Position numbers and translations under genes: made by a program. Below are positions 28,901 to 37,311 of a stretch of DNA of 64,000 bases, piece after piece. Below the pieces are notes generated by a model. That model ran no database searches, was not told the origin of the DNA, and was given only the letters and a program-made list of their open reading frames with translations. The number at the start of each line of letters is the position of its first letter. Within the stretch, counting starts at the first letter, position 1. The stretch is from Cucumis sativus. Its lineage: Eukaryota; Streptophyta; Magnoliopsida; Cucurbitales; Cucurbitaceae. The stretch spans positions 10,068,411 to 10,132,410 of the forward strand of contig NC_026658.2 in NCBI RefSeq assembly GCF_000004075.3, written 5' to 3'.

Positions 28901-30750
28901 GAAACTTGAAGAAAGAACACCATCCTCAAAATTGGTCAAGCTAAACTCGCCTCTATAAATAGTTTGGCCAAAAAGAAGTCAGGTAAAGAAATAGCTTATG
29001 CCAATATGTTAATTTTATACCAATAGCATTTAACATACAATGGTGTCAAAACCAACCACCAATACAGCCTACATAACATGAAACATTAAGTAGATTTAAT
29101 TAGTCAAACACTATGTACAAGTTAGAAGTGACTAACTTGGGAAATGAATAGCATAGAATGAATAACATTGCCCATGAGAACCTTTTTTATAATTAAGTAT
29201 GTAAATTTTAAGAGTTCTTATCTGTTTAAATTTTTATGCCAAGAAGGGTAGATTCACAAATTATAATTCTTGCTATTCATAATTTTTCAGAGTTTTGATC
29301 TGTTTTATATTCTAACCATTTTGAAGCAGAAAGAAAAGTGTCAATGCCATGGTGACTATCCAACCCCATTCATTATGAAAGGCGTCATATCTTACTGTAT
29401 CCCAGTACCAGATGTGCATGTACCACTTGCTGTGCAACTTCCTTGACTTCCATTGACACCATTGCTAGCTATTGCTCCTCGATCCAAGTAATTTAACAAG
29501 TTGATTACACAAAAGACAGCAAGAAGCCTGCAGAGATCAAGAAAAAGGAGAAAATTCTCAAGTTATTAATTCACAAAGTGAAAATTTAAAACCAAAATCC
29601 AATAAAACAAATGAAATTATAATGATTTGTGTACTGACTTAACCATTCAATATACATCCCGGAGTCAATTAATGAATATTTAGTTCTCGTAAATTACACC
29701 AACAGGCAATAGGTAATGCTTATTCATTGAGCACCAAACTAAACAAACCCTGAATCGTTCCTGTAATTTTCTCATATGAATCTGAATATTATTAAACAAA
29801 ACATGCCCACAAGAATAGGACATCTCCCAAATAAGTTACGAAAAGGCTCCACAATTGGGTAAGATATACAAGAAGATAGAATGGACAAAACTGATTAGAG
29901 AGATTATATTAATTCAACCCTAGGATCTAGTTAAATTCCATAAATCCCTTTATGCTTCTTTGATTGTCTTTAAGAAGTTTCTCCGCTCGTTCTTCCCAAA
30001 ATAGCATATCAACGGTATTGCCCTACAAGTCCTTGGCCTTGTCTTTGAACTTACGACCACAAACAAATTGGAAAAGAGCCTTTTCTCAATTATTGGGAAG
30101 AACCATTGCAAACAAAAGATATCAACTATCAAGTAATCAAAATCAAAACCAGAGGGATGGACTGACAGAGAAAACATGACAATATGCGACTTCACAAAAT
30201 GACTATTACACCAATTGACTTCCCGGTGACCCATCTTTACTAGCAATGCCGTTGACCAGATATCTCGGAATTTCCAAAATTAATTCTCACATTGTAACCT
30301 CAGCACCATTCCCTTAAAAAAATAAACAAGAGGGTAACGATTATAGGAATAATTTGTATTTCCAGAGACAAGTGATCAACTATAGCATACAAAATATCCA
30401 TTTCCCTCCTCCAAAACTCCAACTAATTGCTTCTTCTATAACGAAATAAATCAGGCACCAAATCATAAACATTCACGGACAAAATAACCGAAGCAACCAG
30501 CTCAGAAACCAGATGAAAATGAATAAAACAACAAAATCTCCGAGAAACATTATATTTTTCCCATAATTGAGTAAGCTTAATTCAAAAGTCAACATAAGAT
30601 TTGACTTCCTCGATTAGGAAGGTATTATGTCGCCAGCCAAACAACAAAATGAATCTGAAAGCCTGAAGAACGAATAGAAAGGCACCTTTTGGGGGTGAAC
30701 CAAGGAGTAGTGTCTGTGGTGGGAAGGCCCTCGGTGTCCGTTTCCGCCAT
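16940..30750 (-). CDS. Spinster-type major facilitator transporter (probable sphingolipid transporter), 522 residues, 16 exons
   Basis: Membrane carrier of the spinster family within the major facilitator superfamily. Arabidopsis homologues are named probable sphingolipid transporters, so the substrate is taken from the family. Exons: 30686-30750, 29396-29527, 28851-28952, 27970-28074, 27718-27793, 27377-27451, 27079-27181, 26954-27019, 24953-25022, 23112-23185, 22924-23000, 22732-22845, 22228-22347, 20914-21042, 17734-17812, 16940-17121. All are GT-AG with unbroken phase, ending TAA at 16940-16942. Landmarks are NYLDRGAIAS in the first membrane segment, the loop NGSQGSCTASGTCTSGTG, FEDGVLSSSFMVGLL, RMLVGVGEA (134-142), YSYWGPKAGYSIYHM and the C-terminal TTPLLEG. 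About 12 hydrophobic segments are expected. A hydrophilic central loop (about 220-265) joins the two halves. The last acceptor is ambiguous by 6 bases (17121 or 17127). The gene spans 13.8 kb because introns carry mobile element remains. Confidence 0.93.
18050..18722. mobile_element. hAT/MITE-like element in intron 15 of the transporter gene
   Basis: The left end reads taggggtgcacgttaaaacc and continues with repeated accgcc motifs. The right end, reverse-complemented, begins atagggttgcaagcggttta. These imperfect terminal inverted repeats and the inverted 'gcggtt/aaccgc' motifs inside suggest a non-autonomous DNA transposon. No open transposase frame and no clear 8-bp target duplication were seen. 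Confidence 0.45.
19090..19915 (+). mobile_element. Degenerate LINE 3' end (reverse-transcriptase zinc-binding domain), antisense in intron 14
   Basis: Two adjoining frames give pieces of the C-terminal zinc-binding region of plant LINE ORF2: EWAALLRLLYLVRFR, WIWTIDSSPSFSVKSLMDSL, PKKIKIL, then in another frame RMPYMVLSPSWCHMCH, HLFIHCS and LWLAIICTFLWILWGRM. The order matches the zf-RVT domain. It is broken by at least one frameshift/stop near 19381. A 3' tail ending in A9 (about 19905-19915) follows. Orientation is opposite to the host gene. Confidence 0.75.
20400..20745 (+). mobile_element. Probable retroposon 3' end with poly(A)
   Basis: A non-coding, T-rich stretch that ends cattgagtttattagataat then gaagcttgtctcct followed by A8. 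The terminal A-run and absence of coding fit a LINE/SINE 3' tail. The family is not identified. It lies in intron 14 of the transporter gene. Confidence 0.3.
21230..21585 (+). mobile_element. Probable LINE 3' tail
   Basis: A non-coding T-rich stretch ending tttcattttcagttcatcaa then tgaaaaatc resembles the ends at 19870-19915 and 24735-24765, each with a short 'catt..atcaatga' motif next to an A-rich tail. It lies in intron 13 of the transporter gene. Confidence 0.3.
23144..23355. repeat. Tandem duplication covering part of transporter exon 10
   Basis: A unit of about 105 bp (accaaaagttctttgatttc to caatatatagcttaatgc) occurs at about 23144-23248 and about 23249-23355. The first copy contains the 5' half of exon 10 with its acceptor. 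The second lies upstream in the intron on the gene's strand and carries a diverged, frameshifted copy of the same exon part. Confidence 0.9.
23545..23810. repeat. Local duplication and dispersed repeat in intron 9
   Basis: The stretch cattgaatgctttgcttaca with tcaaattc...aagaagtta (about 23552-23600) recurs diverged at about 23668-23722. The following tgttctataggttgtacaac with tatgtccttgagttc (about 23752-23805) is a diverged copy of sequences at 90-140 and 5320-5350. Confidence 0.6.
24640..24775 (+). mobile_element. Probable retroposon 3' tail
   Basis: A T-rich non-coding stretch ending cttttatacttcatcaataa and aaagtgtcatttc is similar in kind to the tails at 19870 and 21550. It lies in intron 9 of the transporter gene. 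Confidence 0.25.
25300..25800 (-). mobile_element. Degenerate LINE fragment (zinc-binding region and 3' end) in intron 8
   Basis: The minus strand gives, in shifting frames, RIKIPKKVNFVTWQ, LDHILWS, CGLASLMSLVLIWQ, GVCAILLEVLGVRV. These match in order the end of plant LINE ORF2 (PKKVnFF.W, DH.lW.C, W...c..ilW.iWgeRN). Several stops and frameshifts are present. Same strand as the host gene. Confidence 0.6.
26080..26330 (+). mobile_element. Degenerate LINE fragment in intron 8, opposite strand
   Basis: The plus strand contains ggtgggaaacggcataaagg and the following ttttttgggaagatgtttgg, translating across a frame break to a motif of the type GNGIKAYFWEDVWAED plus LLKRLLPRIL. This is the conserved block before the LINE zinc-binding region (GnG...FW.D.W). 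It is only a short remnant. Confidence 0.6.
28630..28823 (-). mobile_element. SINE, minus orientation, intron 3 of the transporter gene
   Basis: On the minus strand it starts gggttggcctagtagtaaaa, passes ggtcatggattcaatt (box-B-like), ttaatttcctatgagtttcc, aaaatgttgtagggtc and gattagtcgaggtgtgcc, and ends cactcacggatatt before an A/T-rich tail at about 28606-28630. It is collinear over its whole length with the element at 38384-38603. Confidence 0.75.
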
Positions 30751-32431
30751 GGGATAGATTACTGCTCGGCGAAGGAATTAGAATTTTAGATCACTCTTGG
30801 CGCTATAAAGCCTATAAATATCGCAACTCCCAACAATGTTGACCTCTTAGGCTCTCAAAAATAAGATTAAGTTAAAACAAAATAAGAATCAGTATTAAAT
30901 TTCAACTAACATACTTGCCTATGCACTTCAACTTCAATGCCCAATTTTCGATCTTTTGGAAACAAAATTAGGTAAAAAAAACCATTTTCAAAAGGGTTAG
31001 TTGGGGTTACATTTTTTTACTTTATCCCAATTTTTAATATTATTAAAATATATATTACAACTTATTAATTCTAAATGGCCTATTGTACTCATATTTAAAT
31101 ATTTTAAATTAATAAATAATATACTAAATATTTTAAGTTAATAAATAATATACTGAAAAATAGATAAGCAAATAAATCAATAACTCAATCCAACCATCCA
31201 AATTTAAAATTTAAATTGTCAATTCGACCAACCCAACCTATTTACACCCCTAATTAGAGTAGTAGCACTCCTTTTATTTTATTTTAACAATTATATTTAT
31301 TTCCATTGACGGTTGTTTAGGCTCTCTTACAAATCTCAAAGTCTCACTCCTCATATTAGAGTCAAATATGCAATCAATCGTAAAATTGTAAATAGTAAAG
31401 CAAACTCGAAACAACGTTCAGTCAACTACCGGTTGTACTGCAATGGAGATCAAAGAGAACTCTCAAGTTCATGCTTACAAATCTTTCTTCACAAGAAGTA
31501 TTTGGATTCAAGTAGAACAACTTCGTAACTTGAAATAAAATAAAAAAAAAAGAAACTTTTAACTCAATAAGGAATACACACAGGTGTGAACATCTCTCCG
31601 ACGGCAAGAAGATCCTCACGACTTATGCCTTCGCTTCTTCGGCGGCAAAGGCATATACCTTACCTTGTGCAAGAATTTCCTTCTCCATTGAGCACAAATA
31701 TATATACATTCGTTGCATCCTGCCATCTTTGCCAATTCAGGACTTAGCCATTAATAAACCATGAAAAAGTTCACCCGAACAAAGTAAAATATTTTCATCG
31801 CCTTCCACTTTTAATTTACTTCACTTCATCAACAACCCAACTTTTATTTTATCCAATAAAGACAGGGTTTTACTCACCTCTCTTTCAACCAATCACAAAA
31901 TCACTTGAGGGTTAAAAGTAAAAAATGGACAGAGATTGGAGTTTTGGGCTCCAAATTTTCCAACAGAAAAACACAAGCAACCTCAATACACAAGGAAGAT
32001 CTCTTAGAGTTGATCAACAATCCAAAAGAAGAGTGATCCTGAAACATTTATTTTATGTTTCTGAATTTTTTTCTTTATAAATCAAAATAAGATGTTAATT
32101 AACTTCCATTAGGTAATCAATCCCTTCGAAATAAGTAAGGATTGACATAGTGCTCTAAAACTAATTGTTACAAAGGTTTGAGTAGTCGATGAAGATAAAC
32201 TTGAGATCATTAGGAGCAATCGAAACAGTAGCGGGAGGAAGAATTCCTGCCACAGAAGAAAAAAGAAACAATTGTACGGGCTTTATATATCCATTACAAA
32301 AGAATAGAGAATACTAATTAATTACAACATAATCACAAACGTCAACTTATCTAACAGACCAACCGATCATTTTAAAATGCCAAGCTCTGTGATGGATAAA
32401 AGAAATTAACTTTCAAATAACTAAATTTGGC
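30751..32431. other. Promoter of the transporter gene and intergenic DNA
   Basis: A TATA-like stretch (atatttatagg on minus, plus about 30810-30820) lies some 65 bp upstream of the transporter start. The remainder is AT-rich. An inverted repeat (tatgcctt...aaggcata) is at about 31624-31654. No coding gene can be supported; short ORFs here show no family features. Confidence 0.45.
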
Positions 32432-32531
32432 CAACATGAACTTAAGCTCAATTGGCACCATGTTCCTATGGTCAAGAGGTCTCGGGTTCAAATCCCCACC
32501 TTAGCATTTATTACAGTACCTTTGCGGAAAA
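32432..32531 (+). mobile_element. tRNA-derived SINE head
   Basis: Contains a box-A-like cttaagctcaattggcac and a good box B, gggttcaaatcc, spaced as in a tRNA, then a short body ending in an A-rich run (ggaaaaaaatt). It differs from the SINE family at 38384. Confidence 0.5.
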
Positions 32532-32589
32532 AAATTAACTAAATTTGAGATTTAGTGCAAGTACTACGCGTAGATTGATTAAATTTAAG

Positions 32590-33540
32590 ATTTAGTGCAA
32601 ATTGAAAGTTCTCCTTCCACCCAAGTACTTACCATACTTTATCCTTCACCATATTAAATACACGAGATTTATTCATGCAGTTATGAGCCGGTATCTCAAG
32701 GTAGATATCCAAGGAATCCGATTTCCTCACCCCAAGAAGCTCACAAGTCTCATCAGCCAACTGCGATCTTACATTCTTGCCGACAAGGCATTCAGACTGG
32801 TCAATGTCGATTTTTTGTCGGAATGCTCTTTCATACACCTGAAGGGCATAACTGATATTCCTGCACTCAAAGATTTGACGTTTTAAGGAAGACAAGACTA
32901 TCATCAGCAAAAGAAATAAGTGAGAAATTGAAGGGCAGTGTATATTGAGACGAAGACCGTGAATAAGTGATAAGAGATTAGACTCTATGGAGGAGGGTCG
33001 ACAAACCTTCCGAGCAGATTAGGAAAAGGTAAGGAGATAGAGAACCCCTTGACGAAGACCCCTATGAAGGGCAAACTCCCTCAAGGAGGGTTCTACCATT
33101 GATGAGAACCGAGAAACAAATTGATTCCACAATTCGTAATAGCCCTAACTCATTCTATGTTGAGGTCAATGGAAAGAAGCATAGCATGCAGAAAAGGTCA
33201 TTCAACCCTGTCACAAGCCTTGTTCATAACCAGCTTAAGGGCCACCCCACCCCCACTTTTTTGTTATTTATATCATGAATGCAGTTGAAGCCCATGGTAG
33301 CATTATTAGTGATTAACCTTCCCGGAACAAAGGCAGATTGATTGTGTGAGATAATAACAACGAGAACTCTTTTAAGTCTACTTGCCAAAGATTAAGCAAT
33401 AATTTTATTGATTACAATGCACGACGAAACTCTGATATATGTTTTGGCTTCTAGACTTTGGGAATCAAGGAGATGAGAGCTTTGTATATAGGCCTTAAAT
33501 AGTCACCCTTGTTCAGAACCGATATCCCATGACAATATCT
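32590..33540 (-). pseudogene. Dead LINE ORF2 fragment (reverse transcriptase)
   Basis: On the minus strand, in several frames, appear in order ALISLIPKV, NQSAFVPGRLIT, GGVALKLVMNKACDRVEW, RTLLEG, SPYLFLICSEG and then ECRNISYALQVYERAFRQKI, SECLVGKNV, KSRVFNMVKDKVW. These are the finger, palm and thumb blocks of an L1-type plant reverse transcriptase. Stop codons and frameshifts interrupt it many times. In the palm block the family's conserved aspartate (KAYDRVEW type) reads KACDRVEW, so Tyr is also lost. The first part of ORF2, the endonuclease, is absent. Confidence 0.85.
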
Positions 33541-33896
33541 CACTACTTCCAATAAAACATGACATGAACCCCATGAGAACTTGCACTAAATAAACAGCAA
33601 CTTCAAACTTAAAATTATAATCTATCTGAAATAGTTAAGAACCAATATTATAACTCATAAATGTATAAATTGTTGCTTAGTAAATACTACAATTATTTCG
33701 AAGGCTTCATCTCTTTTCCCAACCAAGAAAACAAAATTGTAATTCGTTCTGCCAATTATGGCAAAAAAAGTTATACCGAATTTGAGGGTCGAAATCCATA
33801 AGAAAAAAGAAAAACAGAGAATAGCTTACATGGAATTTGGGAATTAAAGATCCAAATGCAAAATTCATCCCATGAATGCATCTAATTATCTGTGTT

Positions 33897-34367
33897 TCAC
33901 AATCCCATCGTTTTCTTCAACGAAGAAATGAACGAGGAAGCAGAAGAAATCCCATACAAATTTTCTCCATTAACGTATTCTTCCACCATTTCCTTCACAC
34001 ACCTACCCGACAATGGCTGAAAATTGAACCCCCACTCCGAAACAAACTCTTTAACCAATCTCAATTTCGCCTCTTCCTCCATCTTCATCCACTTCCTCTT
34101 CGTCTCCTCCGACTTTAGCCCTAGAAATTCGCACAGCTCTGTAAACAAAAACTCTCTGCTCTTCTTCATCGCCTCCTCTCTCTGAATCAAATTAGTGTTG
34201 ATTTTTGCCACTTCCGTTGCAAGATCGGAGGCCAGATCCGCGTCGCTGAGTTTCTTTCTGCAGTACGTGATTTGGCGGGGCATCCGGTTCCGGGAAAGGG
34301 TCGGAGACGGCGAAGGCTGGAATCGGAAACTGTGGATAGGAAGACGGAGATTGATAGCGGAAATCAT
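33897..34367 (-). CDS. Probable plastid-targeted protein of unknown function, 156 residues
   Basis: Intronless ORF. The first about 35 residues (MISAINLRLPIHSFRFQPSP onward) have no acidic residue and many Ser, Arg and Pro, as in a plastid transit peptide. The rest is charged and helical, with a probable coiled-coil stretch of alternating K/E (EEAMKKSREFLFTEL ... KRKWMKMEEEAKLRLVKEF) and a tail GRCVKEMVEEYVNGEN. Codon content and GC are gene-like compared with flanking DNA. I do not recognise a named domain. The start is the first in-frame Met and gives a sensible presequence. Confidence 0.65.
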   Translation of the reverse strand: MISAINLRLPIHSFRFQPSPSPTLSRNRMPRQITYCRKKLSDADLASDLATEVAKINTNLIQREEAMKKSREFLFTELCEFLGLKSEETKRKWMKMEEEAKLRLVKEFVSEWGFNFQPLSGRCVKEMVEEYVNGENLYGISSASSFISSLKKTMGL

Positions 34368-36600
34368 TTGAGAAGATTTTTGCTTGTAGATGCTTCAATC
34401 GTAAGATTTGCAGCAAAGAAAAAAAAATGAAGAGAAACGGGCTGAGACTTGAAGGAGGGAGGAAGTTATTGAGCCAAAATTCGAAGGTTCGCTAAGTTTA
34501 TGCTATTTACCATCGCTCGACTCTCTCTCTCAATTTGCTAATAAAAGATCTCTACCTCTCAAAACCACGAGGATGAGGAAGAAAGTGACAAAGGCATGGC
34601 GTATTCGGGTGCAATTTAGCAACCCAGTGCATAACTAACCTCGGCCATGGGAGAGTCTATAAGTACTCCAAGGGACCTCCTTTGTAAACAAATCAAGCAA
34701 TTCAAAGAATTGAGTTAACCAAAGCTATTTGCCATCATATGTGTCTTTTATTACGTCTGTCTTAGATATACTATGATATTCTGCATATATATTTATAAAT
34801 AACTGTAGTAGCTTTGTTATTTAAAACAAAAAGAAAAAAAATCTTAAAAGAAAGCAAAAGAGCAATTCTCTTAGACTACACCTATCTAAATTTATCAACA
34901 TATTTTTACTATATTTATAAATATTTTTAGCAATTTTATCTTTTAGAAAGATTTTTTTAAAAGAAAAATAATGATCATAAACAACAATATTTTTACCAGT
35001 TTGTGGATAAAGTGATTTTAATGTCCAATCTTACAAGAACGAGCATAAATTATTGTTGGGTTATGTTTGTAATGTCAATTCATCTTACTAGCAGAACAAA
35101 CATGGGTATGCATAATAAATTTGTACAAATTTTTCTATTATCATCATTATCATTATTTCTTTACTATAGAAAGAAGCAGTACCAAACTAAAAGATAATAA
35201 AACACTCCCAAAACATAGGTGGTGTTTCATTTATGAAAGTTTGTTGGACAAACAAATTTTAATTCGTCAAATGTGATCGAAAGCTGCAAACCTCCCATGA
35301 CTAGGCTACCCAAAGCATCTAGTGTGCATCTTTGGGATGGTTGGAAGGATGAGCACCTCAACTCATCCAACTTCAATCATGGTAGACAGGTTGTGATTCA
35401 TGACGAAAAAACACCCTCAAAGTTACTACTATCTCCAAAAGGGATAAAAAAAAGAGCTTTTAAAGATCAACATCAAGCATACATTAACACTGTTTCACCA
35501 AACTAGTATTGGTGCACCTGATCGATAACACATTTTCTCCCAAGTCGCATCCACAAGTAAGTGATGATGGTTTTGTGGGATAGTAAAAAAATGAAGTGTC
35601 GATATAGGAAGTTGGATGAGGGTGTGAGGCTTCCAAACAATTGAAGGCGGAATTTGACAACGCCATCACTAAAGCAACTTATACAACATCACTACAAAAA
35701 ATTCTATCATTTGAAACCCATAGGATTAAAAAATATGTGCGACATTCGATGAACTCCCATGTTTAAACTAGTTGAAGTGATTTAACGCTGTCTATGATCA
35801 GCCACAAATAGTAGAATCAAATAAATAATGGAAGATATGTCTATAGATAGCAAGCATCCATTGTCTCGAGAATATGGTAGACACCCTTTTTAGGAGGTCG
35901 GTTCATGTGGGAACAATGCTATTAAAATATCCATCTATCTCATTGGCCATCTTGATTGAAAAAAACTATTTTTTCAGGGGACCCAATATATCTTATCCTC
36001 CTCTCCCTTCCCACTTGTGGAGATAGACAAAGATGTGATTCACCTCGTCCTCCAAGAAACCATCATGCAATCCATCTTCAATCTAACGGCCATTTAGATC
36101 TAAATCAAAGGAGACAAATTCATGTACTATAGATTCACGAGCTAACGATGACCATTAATTTGAATATCAACATCGTCACCAATCGATCAACATTAACCAT
36201 ATAGATAAGAAGAGAACCAATCGAAAGGAAACTACACCAAACAAACAAAGCTAACCTCCACGTGAACGGAAAGAAATAAGAGGGGCGTGAAAAATATTTG
36301 ACATAAGAAGAGCAATACTTAGATAGGTAAGGAAGGTATGAGATGAAATAGTGTTAGAAGAATTAAAAAACAATAGAGTGAAATAAGACACCAAGAAATG
36401 TAAGCAAAAAGCAGGGTAATAATGTTGAATAGCAAAGGAAAGGAGAGTCACGTGCGTAGGTGGGGAAGGGGGTGGATGGTGTAGATCCAGAGTCCAGCTG
36501 TCGAATACGCCAAGTCCAACCATCGAAACCCAATAAACAAATCTCGAAATACAAAGGGCAATGCCAATCTCACCATCGCTGCGACATGACAATCAGTGGC
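34368..36600. other. Intergenic region between divergent genes
   Basis: The left end is the promoter and 5' UTR of the 156-residue protein gene. About 34800-36250 is AT-rich with short meaningless ORFs, possibly old transposon remains that I cannot place. The right end is the promoter of the phosphoglycerate-mutase-like gene. Confidence 0.45.
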
Positions 36601-36639
36601 ACCGTCGCCTTTAATATTGATTTTCGGATTATATCTTCC

Positions 36640-37311
36640 ACTGGTCAAACACACTCTCCATTTCTTTCAAAACCCCTCAATTTTCTCCTCTTCCCCACCT
36701 CCATTTCCACCCCAATTTACCCGCTGCTTGCTGCTCGCTCCTCCTCCTCTTTCATCCCTTATTTCGGTTAGCATCCACTTCTCCTTTTTAATTCTCCTTT
36801 TTGCATCTTTCTTCTTGTTGCTTACACTTTTTGCTTCATGGGTTTGTTCAATTGTTGGGTTTTTTTTTTTTTTTTTTTTTTTGTAGTGCACTTGCATTTA
36901 TTATGGTCTATAGTTTTCTTGATTTTCTTTACTTAAGCGGTTGCTCGGGTTTGATTGAGGTTGATCACGTGTTGGGGTTTGATTTTACGCTGCCGTGTTG
37001 TAATAACTGTTGCAGTAATCGGACGAGGGAAATGGAATCATTATGTCTGTGGTAGTGACGTCAACAGACTGGTTTTAGCTCTTTCGAATTACCATCATTC
37101 AACTTCCAGCCTCTGGGAGGGGTTCTTTTTAAGATTAGTTGTTTAGTTAGGATTTAAGAATTTTCCTGTTGACTTATGTTTAACTGTCATGCATTGTAGC
37201 TTTGACCAGAATGTTGGTTGTACTTGTAAATTTTGCAACCATGAACTTAACTTTTGCTTGTTTTTAGTATTTGGTTGGCTCTGAGGTAGTGTTGTTATTG
37301 TTATTGCAGAT
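36640..37311 (+). other. 5' UTR and leader intron of the phosphoglycerate-mutase-like gene
   Basis: A pyrimidine-rich leader (about 36640-36764) is followed by a possible donor (tttcg|gttagc near 36765). The acceptor ttattgcag lies two bases before the start codon, at 37302-37309. The inferred leader intron of about 545 bp has a run of 23 T at 36860-36882. The exact transcription start is not determined. Confidence 0.5.

Noticed and set aside
36251..36592. 113-residue minus-strand ORF before the phosphatase gene
   Set aside because: Lies in the divergent promoter region, has biased Ser/His/Leu content and overlaps two other frames of similar length. No family features.
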